This document shows positions 1 through 10,519 of a DNA stretch of 64,000 nt, in pieces (within the stretch, counting starts at the first letter, position 1; each line of letters opens with the position of its first letter). Source of the stretch: an uncultured Paenibacillaceae bacterium (GTDB lineage Bacteria > Bacillota > Bacilli > Paenibacillales > K13). The stretch covers positions 1 through 64,000 of the forward strand of contig CAJXLT010000017.1 of assembly GCA_913056365.1 (NCBI GenBank), in the 5' to 3' direction. The notes below the pieces were generated by a model. The model made no database searches. It was not told the origin of the DNA and saw only the letters and a list, made by a program, of their open reading frames with translations. The position numbers were made by a program, and so were the translations under genes.

Positions 1-566
1 CGCTTGGGCTACGCCCACCACTATACAATTCCATGTACCCTACCTAAAGTTGAATACACAAACTTATTGACACTACCGGCTTTCGGGTGAATTACGGGAA
101 TAAATGGTCTTAACTACGGTCATGGCGTTGGGGAGCGGCTGTATGGTGGGGAATAAGTCCGAATTATTCTCTTACTTGTCGTGACAAGCCGAGAATGGCT
201 GCAATAAGTTCGTTTATGTCCGCTATTTGTTGAGTTGCTGCATGATAAATGGTCAGGTGAACAGGTAAGGCAAATATAAAGAGTATGACCGCCGCAGCAC
301 ATAAGTGAATACCCGAAGCACATGCTACCCCCGTACACTCTTGGAGATTTTCCACCGTATCTGATGGCAAGAAGCGTACGAGCTAGGACGTTGGGCTGGA
401 CCAATCCAGGGACACACAAGAAAGGCTGCTAATATCGGCTCACCGCAGCGCAGCAACCTGACAGGGACCTTGCGTGAGCAGTGTCCGCTTAGGGAGTTGG
501 CCGGGCAGTAGAAGCCAATCTAGCAGCCTTCATGCACGAATTGTATGCAGCTCAGCAATAAACTAT
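1..566. other. Stretch without a confident gene
   Basis: I see no supported gene here. The best candidate is a minus-strand 68-codon frame at 164-370 whose product would have one hydrophobic stretch, but it has no ribosome binding site in front of its ATG and no recognisable family. The stretch is downstream of clpP and lies at the window edge, so a partial feature cannot be excluded. Confidence 0.5.
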
Positions 567-1157
567 TTAAGCTTCGCTAGTCTTCGTAATGACCTTATCG
601 ATCAATCCGTAGTCAGCAGCTTCTTGAGCGCTCATGAAGTAATCGCGATCGGTATCTTTCTCAATCCGTTCCAGTGGTTGGCCGGTGCGCTCGGAGAGAA
701 TTTGGTTCAGCTTGTCACGCATCTTCAGAATGCGCTTCGCACGAATCTCGATATCCGATGCTTGCCCTTCCGCGCCGCCAAGCGGCTGATGGATCATTAC
801 CTCACTATTCGGCAAGGCAAAGCGCTTGTCCTTCGCGCCAGCAGCGAGCAGGAAGGCGCCCATAGATGCAGCCATGCCCACGCAAATGGTAGAGACGTCC
901 GGTTTAATAAATTGCATGGTATCAAAGATCGCCATGCCAGCTGTAATCGATCCGCCTGGACTATTGATGTACAAGTGAATATCCTTCTCTGGATCATCCG
1001 CAGTCAGAAACAGCATCTGCGCAATAATCGCATTGGCTACCTGATCATTGACCGGCGTTCCTAACAGAATGATCCGATCCTTGAGCAACCGGGAGTAGAT
1101 ATCGTAGGAACGTTCTCCTCGGTTAGTTTGTTCGACGACATAAGGCACAAAGCTCAT
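567..1157 (-). CDS. clpP: ATP-dependent Clp protease proteolytic subunit
   Basis: ClpP is the serine peptidase that forms the two-ring chamber working with ClpX or ClpC unfoldases to degrade misfolded, regulatory and ssrA-tagged proteins in the cytoplasm. The 196-residue product has the usual length. Ser98 lies in GMAASMGA, His123 in MIHQPLGG and Asp172 in the DRDYF segment, so the catalytic triad is complete. The ATG is preceded by a strong AAGGAGGAGA site. It is transcribed alone, away from the tRNA and the glycolytic operon. Its promoter overlaps a CtsR-type heptad repeat, so heat-shock control by CtsR is expected. The tmRNA and SmpB genes in the same window feed substrates to this protease. 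Confidence 0.98.
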   Translation of the reverse strand: MSFVPYVVEQTNRGERSYDIYSRLLKDRIILLGTPVNDQVANAIIAQMLFLTADDPEKDIHLYINSPGGSITAGMAIFDTMQFIKPDVSTICVGMAASMGAFLLAAGAKDKRFALPNSEVMIHQPLGGAEGQASDIEIRAKRILKMRDKLNQILSERTGQPLERIEKDTDRDYFMSAQEAADYGLIDKVITKTSEA

Positions 1158-1210
1158 GAGGCTCTCCTCCTTTTACCTGTTTCAGTATTACCAAAGCCTT
1201 TACGTATTCT

Positions 1211-1240
1211 ATCATACCTGATTCCAACACCAAAGGTCAA
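1211..1240 (-). promoter_or_regulatory. clpP promoter (SigA type)
   Basis: Read on the minus strand there is a TTGACC -35 (1235-1240) and a TATGAT -10 (1211-1216) separated by 18 bases. The -35 box lies inside the CtsR heptad repeat, so bound repressor would block RNA polymerase. Confidence 0.75.
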
Positions 1241-1251
1241 GAAAGGTCAAA
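1235..1251. promoter_or_regulatory. CtsR operator
   Basis: The plus strand reads GGTCAAGAAAGGTCAAA, matching the CtsR consensus (RGTCAAA, NAN, RGTCAAA) except for one base at the end of the first heptad. It overlaps the clpP -35 region, the expected position for heat-shock repression. No ctsR gene is in the window. Confidence 0.85.
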
Positions 1252-1344
1252 CTAAAATCAAAAAAAATACTGTCTTCCATTAACGCGAGTCTGTCCATTG
1301 AAGGTGCAAAGCTAAATCGTGCACGGCAACGATGTGCAGGTTAA

Positions 1345-1416
1345 CGCGCTCGCGAGGGATCGAACCTCGATCTCAGGCTCCGGAGGCCTGCGTCGTATCC
1401 ATTGGACCACGAGCGC
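1345..1416 (-). tRNA. tRNA-Arg (anticodon CCG)
   Basis: On the minus strand a 72-base cloverleaf can be drawn. The acceptor stem is GCGCTCG paired with CGAGCGC. The anticodon arm is CAGGC-CTCCGGA-GCCTG with anticodon CCG, reading CGG arginine codons. The T arm contains GGTTCGATCC, and the discriminator base is G. The CCA end is not encoded. Confidence 0.95.
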
Positions 1417-1492
1417 ACACAAGTACTAAGAAGGAGACAGCGAAACTAATTATAGGTGATTCCACGGGAAAAAGCAAGGGGCATTCTTTCAC

Positions 1493-1521
1493 TTGCAATT
1501 TGTCAGTAAATCCAATAAAAT
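1493..1521 (+). promoter_or_regulatory. Promoter of the cggR-glycolysis operon
   Basis: TTGCAA (1493-1498) and TAAAAT (1516-1521) are separated by exactly 17 bases, a good SigA promoter. The CggR-type operator begins 16 bases after the -10 box, so the repressor would sit just downstream of the transcription start. Confidence 0.75.
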
Positions 1522-1536
1522 AAGTGATGTAGAGGG

Positions 1537-1572
1537 TGGGACGGAAATTGTTTATGTGGGACGGATAACGTC
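1537..1572 (+). promoter_or_regulatory. CggR operator (two tandem half-sites)
   Basis: The sequence follows the pattern known for Bacillus subtilis CggR, CGGGAC-N6-TGTC-N4-CGGGAC-N6-TGTC. Here it is tGGGAC-N6-TGTT-N4-tGGGAC-N6-CGTC, with the two GGGACGGA blocks exactly 20 bases apart. In the known system fructose-1,6-bisphosphate relieves CggR binding. Match and position are seen directly; the response is inferred from the family. Confidence 0.85.
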
Positions 1573-1632
1573 CAGCAGATACATTCCCCTCATAAAATGA
1601 CGGTGCCGTCTAGGGATTGGGGTGGAGAACAA

Positions 1633-2658
1633 TTGGGCAGTTTGCTTGAATTGCAGAAGCAGCTTCTTCCCGAGCTGATGGATGTCATGAAGAAGCGGTA
1701 TACGATTCTCCATCATATTAAGTTGAACGGTACTGTAGGAAGACGGACGCTTGCCCACTCGGTACATATGACCGAGCGTATGCTGCGCAGTGAAGTAGAT
1801 ATTCTCAAGCAGCAGGGCTTGCTCGACACGAACAGCTCAGGCATGCATATCTCGATAGCTGGTGAGGAGCTGCTTGAAGGGCTGGAACCCTATATTCGCG
1901 AGCTGTTCGATCTGACCGACCTAGCGGAGCGGATTCGTAGTCACTTCGGGCTGAAAGAAGTGATCATTGTTCCCGGTAATTCGGATGATTCCATCCTGGC
2001 GAAGAAGGAGCTGGGCCGTGCAGGTGCAGCTGCACTGCGGAAGGTTGTTCAACCGAACGACGTCATTGCGGTAGCAGGCGGCTCTACGATGGCGGGCATT
2101 GCTGACAGCCTGATTGCCTCAGCGGCATTCCGTGGTACGTGGTTCCTGCCGGCACGCGGCGGACTTGGCGAGCATGTCGAGCTGCAGGCGAATTCAATCG
2201 CGTCGACGATGGCGAAGCGCACGGGCGGGCAATACCGGCTGCTGCACGTGCCTGACCATCTCAGCGAGGAAGCGTACCAGTCCTTGATTCAGGAGCCGAA
2301 TATTCGCGAGCTGATCGCGATCATTCGCAAGGCTCGCATCGTGGTACATGGAATCGGAGACGCTATGGTCATGGCGACCCGGCGCAATGTGGACGTGTCT
2401 GTCAAGGACAGTCTGGCCCAAGAAGGAGCGTTGGCCGAGGCGTTCGGCTACTACTTCGATAACAGCGGCAGTGTCGTGCACAATATTCCGACCGTCGGGC
2501 TGAGACTCGAAGATATTCGCGAGACCGAGCTGGTCATCGGCGTAGCCGGCGGCAGAAGCAAGGGTGAAGCGATAGCAGCTGTCTTACGTTTCGGACACGA
2601 GGATATACTGGTGACAGACGAAGCTGCAGCAGAGCAAATATTGAATTACCTATCTTAA
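1633..2658 (+). CDS. cggR: Central glycolytic genes regulator CggR
   Basis: CggR is a SorC/DeoR-type repressor that senses fructose-1,6-bisphosphate and controls the lower-glycolysis operon. The product has an N-terminal winged-helix region (about residues 20-75) and a C-terminal sugar-phosphate-binding domain with PGNSDDS, AVAGGSTMA and VIGVAGGRSKGEA segments. The frame is open from an ATG at 1597, but that ATG lacks a ribosome site. The TTG at 1633 follows GGTGGAG by five bases and gives MGSLLELQKQLLPEL, which lines up with the known CggR start and gives 341 residues, close to the B. subtilis length. It is the first gene of the operon and its own operator lies upstream, so it is autoregulated. 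Confidence 0.93.
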   Translation: MGSLLELQKQLLPELMDVMKKRYTILHHIKLNGTVGRRTLAHSVHMTERMLRSEVDILKQQGLLDTNSSGMHISIAGEELLEGLEPYIRELFDLTDLAERIRSHFGLKEVIIVPGNSDDSILAKKELGRAGAAALRKVVQPNDVIAVAGGSTMAGIADSLIASAAFRGTWFLPARGGLGEHVELQANSIASTMAKRTGGQYRLLHVPDHLSEEAYQSLIQEPNIRELIAIIRKARIVVHGIGDAMVMATRRNVDVSVKDSLAQEGALAEAFGYYFDNSGSVVHNIPTVGLRLEDIRETELVIGVAGGRSKGEAIAAVLRFGHEDILVTDEAAAEQILNYLS

Positions 2659-2731
2659 TGGCATGTTTTCTTAACGGGGCTTAGCACCGTTTTGAGATAA
2701 ACGCAACTATATTTTTTCAAGGAGGACATGA

Positions 2732-3739
<1,008 letters not shown>

Positions 3740-3765
3740 GAGTCTGAACATCAAATGCATAAGGG

Positions 3766-3797
3766 GAACCCAGAGGAGAAGCGATTCTCCTCTTTCC
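3766..3797 (+). terminator. Hairpin between gapA and pgk (partial terminator or processing site)
   Basis: AGAGGAGAA and TTCTCCTCT pair around a GCGA tetraloop (core 3772-3793), with flanking GGG/CCC able to extend the stem. The U tract is short, so it probably attenuates or protects the gapA message rather than fully ending transcription. Confidence 0.5.
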
Positions 3798-3853
3798 CTG
3801 ATTATAGGGAGCAAGCGAGATCACAACAGTGAAGATAGAAGGAGGATACCGTC

Positions 3854-5035
3854 ATGAATAAGAAAAGCGTACGGGATGTAGAAGTACAAGGGAAACGGGT
3901 ATTCGTGCGTGTTGATTTCAACGTGCCGCAGCAGGACGGGAAGATAACAGACGATACACGGATTCGCGAAACGTTGCCAACGATTCAATATTTGGTCGAG
4001 CGCGGCGCCAAGGTCATTCTTGCGAGCCACATGGGTCGTCCGAAGGGTGAGGTAGTCGAGGAACTGCGCCTGACGCAAGCAGCGGAGCGTCTGTCCGAGC
4101 TGCTCGGCAAGCCGGTACAGAAGGCGGATGAAGCGATTGGCGAGAACGTGAAGCAGCTTGTCGCCCAGCTGAATGAAGGCGATGTGCTCTTGCTGGAGAA
4201 TGTGCGCTTCTACCCAGGTGAGGAGAAGAACGATCCAGAACTGGCGAAGGCATTCGCGGAGCTGGCAGACCTGTATGTGAATGATGCGTTCGGAGCCGCT
4301 CATCGTGCGCATGCTTCGACAGAAGGGATTGCCCGTCAGCTGCCGGCCGTATCGGGGCTTTTGATGGAGAAGGAACTGGACGTGCTCGGCAAGGCGCTGT
4401 CCGATCCGGATCGCCCGTTCACAGCGATCGTAGGCGGCGCGAAGGTGAAGGACAAGATTGCGGTCATCGAGAATCTGTTGAACATCGCAGACAATATCAT
4501 TATCGGCGGCGGCCTGTCCTACACGTTCTTCAAGGCGCAGGGGCATGAGATTGGTCAGTCACTGGTAGACAACGAGAAGCTGGATCTTGCGCTTAGCTTT
4601 ATTCAGAAGGCGAAGGACAAGGGCGTCAACTTCCTGCTTCCGCAAGATATTGTAGTAGCGGACGACTTCAGTGTGGATGCGAATACGAACATTGTCGATG
4701 TGACTGGGATTCCGGCTGAATGGGAAGGCGTGGACATCGGTCCGAAGACGCGTGAAGTGTATGCGAAGACGATCCAAGAGTCAAAGCTGGTTGTCTGGAA
4801 CGGCCCGATGGGCGTGTTCGAGATGGCGCCGTTCTCAGGCGGTACGCGTGCAGTAGCAGAAGCTTGCGCGACGACATCGGCTTATACAGTGATCGGCGGC
4901 GGCGATTCTGCTGCAGCTGTTGAGAAGTTCGAGCTTGGCGACAAGATGGACCATATTTCCACAGGCGGTGGCGCATCGTTGGAGTTCATGGAAGGCAAGG
5001 CGCTGCCAGGCGTAGTAGCACTGAACGACAAGTAA
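3854..5035 (+). CDS. pgk: Phosphoglycerate kinase
   Basis: Phosphoglycerate kinase transfers the acyl phosphate of 1,3-bisphosphoglycerate to ADP. The 393-residue, two-domain product has [10 protein letters not shown] near the N terminus (substrate binding), the ASHMGRPKG loop, the [17 protein letters not shown] segment, and a C-terminal nucleotide region with WNGPMGVFE and [14 protein letters not shown]. The ATG is preceded by AGAAGGAGGATA. Length and motifs are normal. It is third in the operon, ahead of tpiA with a 20-base gap. Confidence 0.98.
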   Translation: MNKKSVRDVEVQGKRVFVRVDFNVPQQDGKITDDTRIRETLPTIQYLVERGAKVILASHMGRPKGEVVEELRLTQAAERLSELLGKPVQKADEAIGENVKQLVAQLNEGDVLLLENVRFYPGEEKNDPELAKAFAELADLYVNDAFGAAHRAHASTEGIARQLPAVSGLLMEKELDVLGKALSDPDRPFTAIVGGAKVKDKIAVIENLLNIADNIIIGGGLSYTFFKAQGHEIGQSLVDNEKLDLALSFIQKAKDKGVNFLLPQDIVVADDFSVDANTNIVDVTGIPAEWEGVDIGPKTREVYAKTIQESKLVVWNGPMGVFEMAPFSGGTRAVAEACATTSAYTVIGGGDSAAAVEKFELGDKMDHISTGGGASLEFMEGKALPGVVALNDK

Positions 5036-5055
5036 GAGAGGAGTGAGCAAGCAAC

Positions 5056-5808
5056 GTGAGAACACCAATTATTGCAGGCAACTGGAAAATGTTCAAGACA
5101 GCCGTTGAAGCGGCAGCATTCGTAGAAGCAGTCAAAGGCAAGGCGGAGGTTGGCGGTGTGGAAAGTGTCATCTGTGCGCCGTTCACAGCGCTTCCGGCAT
5201 TGGTAGAAGCGGTGAAAGGTACGACGATCAAGGTGGGCGCGCAAAATTTCCATTGGGAAGAGAACGGCGCTTATACGGGCGAGATCAGCGGCGTAATGCT
5301 ACAGGACCTCGGCGTGCAGTTTGTCATTATCGGGCACTCCGAACGACGTGCGTATTTCGCGGAGACAGATGAGACTGTGAACAACAAGACGAAGGCAGCG
5401 TTCCAGTACGACCTGACGCCGATCGTCTGTGTAGGCGAGAAGCTGGAAGAGCGTGAAGCAGGTCGGACCAAGGAAGTGTGCAAGGTGCAGACCGATGCGG
5501 CGCTGGATGGACTTACGGCTGAACAGGCAGCACAGGTTGTCATCGCTTACGAGCCGATCTGGGCGATCGGAACAGGCAAGTCGAGCACGGCTGAGGATGC
5601 GAATGAGGTAATTAGCTACATACGCGAACAAGTCGCGGCCAAGTTCGACGACAGCACGGCACAAGCGATTCGCATTCAATACGGCGGCAGCGTGAAGCCG
5701 GCGAACGTGAAGGAATATATGGGTCAGTCCGACATTGACGGCGCATTGGTCGGCGGCGCTAGTCTCGAGCCGAATTCCTATATTCAGCTCGTTGAGGGGG
5801 CGCGCTAA
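5056..5808 (+). CDS. tpiA: Triosephosphate isomerase
   Basis: TpiA interconverts dihydroxyacetone phosphate and glyceraldehyde-3-phosphate. The 250-residue TIM barrel begins with a GTG codon giving [12 protein letters not shown], where Lys11 is the catalytic lysine. His of IIGHSERR and Glu of [12 protein letters not shown] complete the active site, and the phosphate loop [10 protein letters not shown] is present. A GAGAGGAGTG site precedes the GTG. Its stop codon and the gpmI start are one base apart, so the two are translationally coupled. Confidence 0.98.
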   Translation: MRTPIIAGNWKMFKTAVEAAAFVEAVKGKAEVGGVESVICAPFTALPALVEAVKGTTIKVGAQNFHWEENGAYTGEISGVMLQDLGVQFVIIGHSERRAYFAETDETVNNKTKAAFQYDLTPIVCVGEKLEEREAGRTKEVCKVQTDAALDGLTAEQAAQVVIAYEPIWAIGTGKSSTAEDANEVISYIREQVAAKFDDSTAQAIRIQYGGSVKPANVKEYMGQSDIDGALVGGASLEPNSYIQLVEGAR

Positions 5809-5809
5809 G

Positions 5810-7342
5810 ATGAGCGTACCCAAACCAGTAGCGCTAATCATCCTGGACGGCTTCGGCTTGCGTGAGGACGATAGCTGCAATGCAGTTGCGCAGGCCAATA
5901 AGCCTAACTTCGACCGGTATTGGGGGCAATATCCGCACACACGGCTCACTGCGTGCGGCGAAGCTGTCGGTCTGCCGGAAGGGCAGATGGGCAACTCTGA
6001 GGTCGGCCATCTGAATATCGGCGCAGGTCGGATCGTCTATCAAGACTTGACCCGCATCCACAAGTCGATTCGCGAAGGCGACTTCTACGAGAATGAGACG
6101 CTGATGAAGGCCGTGCGTCATGCCAAGGAGAACGGCAAGAAGCTGCATCTGTATGGGCTCCTGTCCGACGGTGGCGTGCACAGCCATATTGAGCATCTGT
6201 TCGCGCTGCTCGATCTGGCGAAGCGTGAAGGCTTGCAGGATGTGTTCGTGCATGCTTTCCTAGACGGACGCGATGTTGCGCCAGACAGTGCGAAGCATTA
6301 CATGGAGCGGCTGCAAGATTATATGGATGAAAGCGGTGTAGGCAAGGTAGCGACCGTACAAGGCCGCTACTATGCAATGGACCGCGATAAGCGTTGGGAC
6401 CGTGTCGAGAAGTCATACCGTGCGATGGTATATGGCGAAGGTCCGACCCACCGCGATCCGGTGCAGGCTATTACGGAGAACTATGAGCAGTCGGTATATG
6501 ACGAATTCGTTCTGCCGACTGTGATGGTAGACGAAGATGGGAAGCCGCTTGGTCTCGTGGAATCGAACGATGCCGTTATCTTCTTCAACTTCCGCCCGGA
6601 CCGGGCTATCCAGCTGTCGCAAGTATTCACGAGCGATGACTTCCGTTCCTTCGAGCGCGGTGAGAACCCGCCGAAGAATCTGTACTTCGTCTGCATGACG
6701 TTGTTCAGTGAGACGGTTGGCGGCTATGTTGCTTACTCGCCGAAGAACCTTGATAATACGTTCGGCGAAGTGCTCGTCCAGCATGACAAGAAGCAGCTGC
6801 GTATTGCGGAGACAGAGAAGTATCCGCATGTCACCTTCTTCTTCAGCGGTGGCCGCGACAAGGAGCTTCCAGGCGAGACAAGGGTGCTGATCAATTCGCC
6901 GAAGGTAGCCACCTATGACCTGAAGCCGGAGATGAGCGCCTATGAGCTGGCAGAAGCTGCGGTGCAGGAGATCGAAGCCGATAAGCATGACGCGATTGTC
7001 CTCAACTTCGCTAATCCGGATATGGTCGGCCATTCCGGCAAGCTGGAGCCGACGATCAAGGCGATCGAAGCGACCGATGAATGTCTGGGTAAGGTTGTAG
7101 ATGCTGTACTAGCTAAGGGCGGCACAGCAGTTATTATTGCCGATCACGGCAATGCTGACATCATGTGTGATGCCAACGGCGGTCCGCACACGGCACATAC
7201 GACGAACCCGGTGCCTTGCATCGTGACCAAGGATGGCGTAAGCTTGCGGGAGGGCGGTATTCTAGCGGATGTCGCGCCGACGCTTCTCAAGCTGCTGCAG
7301 CTGCCGCAGCCTGAGGAAATGACCGGTCAATCATTAATCTGA
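5810..7342 (+). CDS. gpmI: 2,3-bisphosphoglycerate-independent phosphoglycerate mutase
   Basis: GpmI interconverts 3- and 2-phosphoglycerate using two manganese ions. I chose the ATG at 5810, which follows GAGGGGGCGCGC at the end of tpiA and gives [16 protein letters not shown]. The frame is open further upstream inside tpiA, but that part is not coding. The product is 510 residues, the normal size. Asp13 binds metal, the catalytic serine lies in [10 protein letters not shown] (Ser63), and the alkaline-phosphatase-like metal motifs [10 protein letters not shown] and IADHGNAD are present. It sits between tpiA and eno as in Bacillus. Confidence 0.97.
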   Translation: MSVPKPVALIILDGFGLREDDSCNAVAQANKPNFDRYWGQYPHTRLTACGEAVGLPEGQMGNSEVGHLNIGAGRIVYQDLTRIHKSIREGDFYENETLMKAVRHAKENGKKLHLYGLLSDGGVHSHIEHLFALLDLAKREGLQDVFVHAFLDGRDVAPDSAKHYMERLQDYMDESGVGKVATVQGRYYAMDRDKRWDRVEKSYRAMVYGEGPTHRDPVQAITENYEQSVYDEFVLPTVMVDEDGKPLGLVESNDAVIFFNFRPDRAIQLSQVFTSDDFRSFERGENPPKNLYFVCMTLFSETVGGYVAYSPKNLDNTFGEVLVQHDKKQLRIAETEKYPHVTFFFSGGRDKELPGETRVLINSPKVATYDLKPEMSAYELAEAAVQEIEADKHDAIVLNFANPDMVGHSGKLEPTIKAIEATDECLGKVVDAVLAKGGTAVIIADHGNADIMCDANGGPHTAHTTNPVPCIVTKDGVSLREGGILADVAPTLLKLLQLPQPEEMTGQSLI

Positions 7343-7368
7343 GGAACATTATCAAAGGAGAGACGTAA

Positions 7369-8658
<1,290 letters not shown>

Positions 8659-8703
8659 GCAAGATGCAAGAATAGCATAGAATACGTCCAATAGGGCAAA
8701 ATT

Positions 8704-8748
8704 GAGCAAGGATTCCTCACAATCGTGAATAGGAACCTTGCTCTTTTT
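8704..8748 (+). terminator. Rho-independent terminator after eno
   Basis: GAGCAAGGATTCC pairs with GGAACCTTGCTC and is followed by five T. It closes the glycolytic operon. Confidence 0.9.
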
Positions 8749-8800
8749 ACGGCATAATGATAGGTACATCAGAGCAAGGCGAAAGGAGATACATCAAGTT

Positions 8801-9565
8801 ATGGCAAAGATTCCAGTTGGATTGCAGATGTATACATTGCGGGATTTGACCGCTGAGGATTTCACCGGCACCTTGAAGAAGGTAGCGGATATCGGTTATA
8901 ACGTTGTGGAGTTCGCTGGCTATGGCGACCTTCCGGCGAAGGAACTGAAGAGCTTGATGGACGGGCTCGGTATGCGTTCCCCTTCGAGTCATGTCGCGAT
9001 GACGATATTGGAGGATGCAGACAGCCTGCAGAAGCAAATCGAGTATTCGCTAGAGATTGGACAGAAGTATGTCATCTGCCCTTTCCTCGAAACAGAGCGC
9101 TTCACGGACCAGGAGCAATTCGCTACATTAGTGGAGACATTCCGCAAGGTAGGCGAAGAGCTGAAGAAGAACGGGCTTCAGTTGGCTTATCATAATCATG
9201 ATTTCGAATTCCAGAAGGTGGACGGCGACTATGCGTTGGATCGGCTCTATGCATCGCTTGATCCTTCGTTGATGGTGGCTGAGCTCGATCTGTATTGGGT
9301 GGCCAAGGCTGGTCTTGATCCGAAGTCGTACCTGCAGCAATACAAGGGACGTTGTCCGATTATCCACTTGAAGGATATGACGAAGGATGAGCGCAAATTT
9401 TTCGCAGAGGTAGGACAGGGCTCCATAGACTTCCCATCGATCTTCAATGTAGCAGATGAAGTCGGGATTGAGTACTACCTAGTCGAGCAGGATCGTTGTG
9501 AGCGTCCGCCGCTGGAGAGCGTGCAGATGAGCATGGATTACTTGAAGTCGATTGGTATTGCCTGA
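8801..9565 (+). CDS. Sugar phosphate isomerase/epimerase-like TIM barrel protein
   Basis: The 254-residue product resembles the xylose isomerase-like TIM barrel family (AP endonuclease family 2), which holds sugar isomerases and inosose dehydratase-like enzymes. It starts MAKIPVGLQMYTLRD, a common opening for this family. Likely metal or substrate residues lie in LAYHNHDFEF (His), ELDLYWVAKAG (Glu-Asp), PIIHLKDM (His) and YYLVEQDRCE (Glu). The ATG at 8801 has GAAAGGAGAT upstream; an earlier in-frame start would lie inside the eno terminator. It appears monocistronic. The substrate cannot be told from the sequence. Confidence 0.85.
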   Translation: MAKIPVGLQMYTLRDLTAEDFTGTLKKVADIGYNVVEFAGYGDLPAKELKSLMDGLGMRSPSSHVAMTILEDADSLQKQIEYSLEIGQKYVICPFLETERFTDQEQFATLVETFRKVGEELKKNGLQLAYHNHDFEFQKVDGDYALDRLYASLDPSLMVAELDLYWVAKAGLDPKSYLQQYKGRCPIIHLKDMTKDERKFFAEVGQGSIDFPSIFNVADEVGIEYYLVEQDRCERPPLESVQMSMDYLKSIGIA

Positions 9566-9679
9566 GGGAATAAGGTGGCGGGAAGCAATCTTGGAAGCTT
9601 GTATGCAACGTTGGTTGCGTGCGAGCGGGCGGTTGCTTCTCGCTTACTTTGCATTGTGCAGCTTGACGTTCGTTCATGG

Positions 9680-9708
9680 TTGTCATTTGGCTGAGGATAT
9701 GCTATCAT
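9680..9708 (+). promoter_or_regulatory. secG promoter
   Basis: TTGTCA (9680-9685) and TATCAT (9703-9708) are separated by 17 bases and lie about 55 bases before the secG start. Confidence 0.7.
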
Positions 9709-9763
9709 AGGTGTACTGTGTTCTGAATGAACACGCAAGCGCGGGTAGCAGGAGGTGTAAGGT

Positions 9764-10000
9764 ATGCACTTGACTTTTAAGATTTTGTTGATAATTTTCT
9801 CGCTCGGTATGATTCTCGTTGTACTATTGCAGAAGGGCAAGAGCGCTGGGTTGTCTGGTGCGATCTCAGGTGGTGCTGAGCAATTGTTCGGTCGTCAGAA
9901 GGCTCGCGGGATGGACTTGGTGCTGTCCAGAATTACGATCGGGGTGGCAGTTGGATTTTTCTTGCTTTCGCTTCTTGTCTCCTACGAGGTATTCAGCTAA
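9764..10000 (+). CDS. secG: Preprotein translocase subunit SecG
   Basis: SecG is a small membrane subunit of the SecYEG channel. The 78-residue product has two membrane segments (about residues 4-24 and 55-75) flanking a cytoplasmic loop with the conserved [23 protein letters not shown] region. The start follows AGGAGGTGTAAGGT. The order eno, (isomerase), secG, rnr, smpB, ssrA is the familiar Bacillota arrangement. Confidence 0.95.
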   Translation: MHLTFKILLIIFSLGMILVVLLQKGKSAGLSGAISGGAEQLFGRQKARGMDLVLSRITIGVAVGFFLLSLLVSYEVFS

Positions 10001-10016
10001 TAGACATAGCGCAGAC

Positions 10017-10049
10017 AACAGCAGGGAATGCTATTCCTGCTGTTTTTTT
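10017..10049 (+). terminator. Rho-independent terminator after secG
   Basis: ACAGCAGG and CCTGCTGT arms with AAT/ATT extension around a short loop, then a run of seven T. Confidence 0.9.
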
Positions 10050-10218
10050 ATGCGCATTTGCTGTCGTGATCGGGCAAGCATGCTGGCGCGACTTGTGGCG
10101 GATAGAACCTAACGATGTGATTGGATGTCAGGTTGTGAATGGCATGCGTCGAGTTTATGAAGTTGTATTCGAATGGGTCGCAGTCGCGTCAATGGGAAAA
10201 AGCTAGCTGAAATTTTGT

Positions 10219-10401
10219 GGCGGACATGGGTGACCGTTAGCGGGCAAAAACAGGCTATTTACAAATGTAACGGTCGCTGGTGTCCATTAGTTTTGATAAA
10301 AACGGGAAAGAAGCAGAAATTGATGTGCTTATGGACATGCGCGTCCATTAGAATCACGAATTCTCCTTATTCGACCTGTAACGGACACCGGTGACCGTTA
10401 G
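10219..10401. repeat. Four near-palindromic repeat units, alternating as two A-B pairs
   Basis: Units lie at about 10219-10240, 10267-10290, 10329-10351 and 10378-10401. The best two are near-perfect palindromes of the form TAACGG-c-CNCYGGTG-ccgttag. Units 1 and 3, and units 2 and 4, are each about 110 bases apart, so this is a tandem pair of a larger A-B block. The surrounding 10050-10519 stretch holds no credible gene. It is probably an interspersed intergenic repeat able to form hairpins in RNA. Confidence 0.7.
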
Positions 10402-10519
10402 ATTCCGGTTGGATGATTGCGGCTATTGCAGTATCGACTGGAGGGCTTATTTTCCATTGCCTTCTGGCATAGTGTACAATGAACGGATAATGGGTATAGA
10501 TAGAAAGAGGTGAACGCGA

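Noticed and set aside
474-1064. Long plus-strand frame opposite clpP
   Set aside because: It is a shadow of the clpP coding region with no family match and no ribosome site.
9566-9680. Possible terminator around GAAGCAA/TTGCTTC after the isomerase
   Set aside because: The arms are far apart and there is no T tract; support is too weak.
10173-10394. 73-codon frame in the repeat region
   Set aside because: It runs through the palindromic repeats, has no ribosome site, and its composition is that of the repeats.
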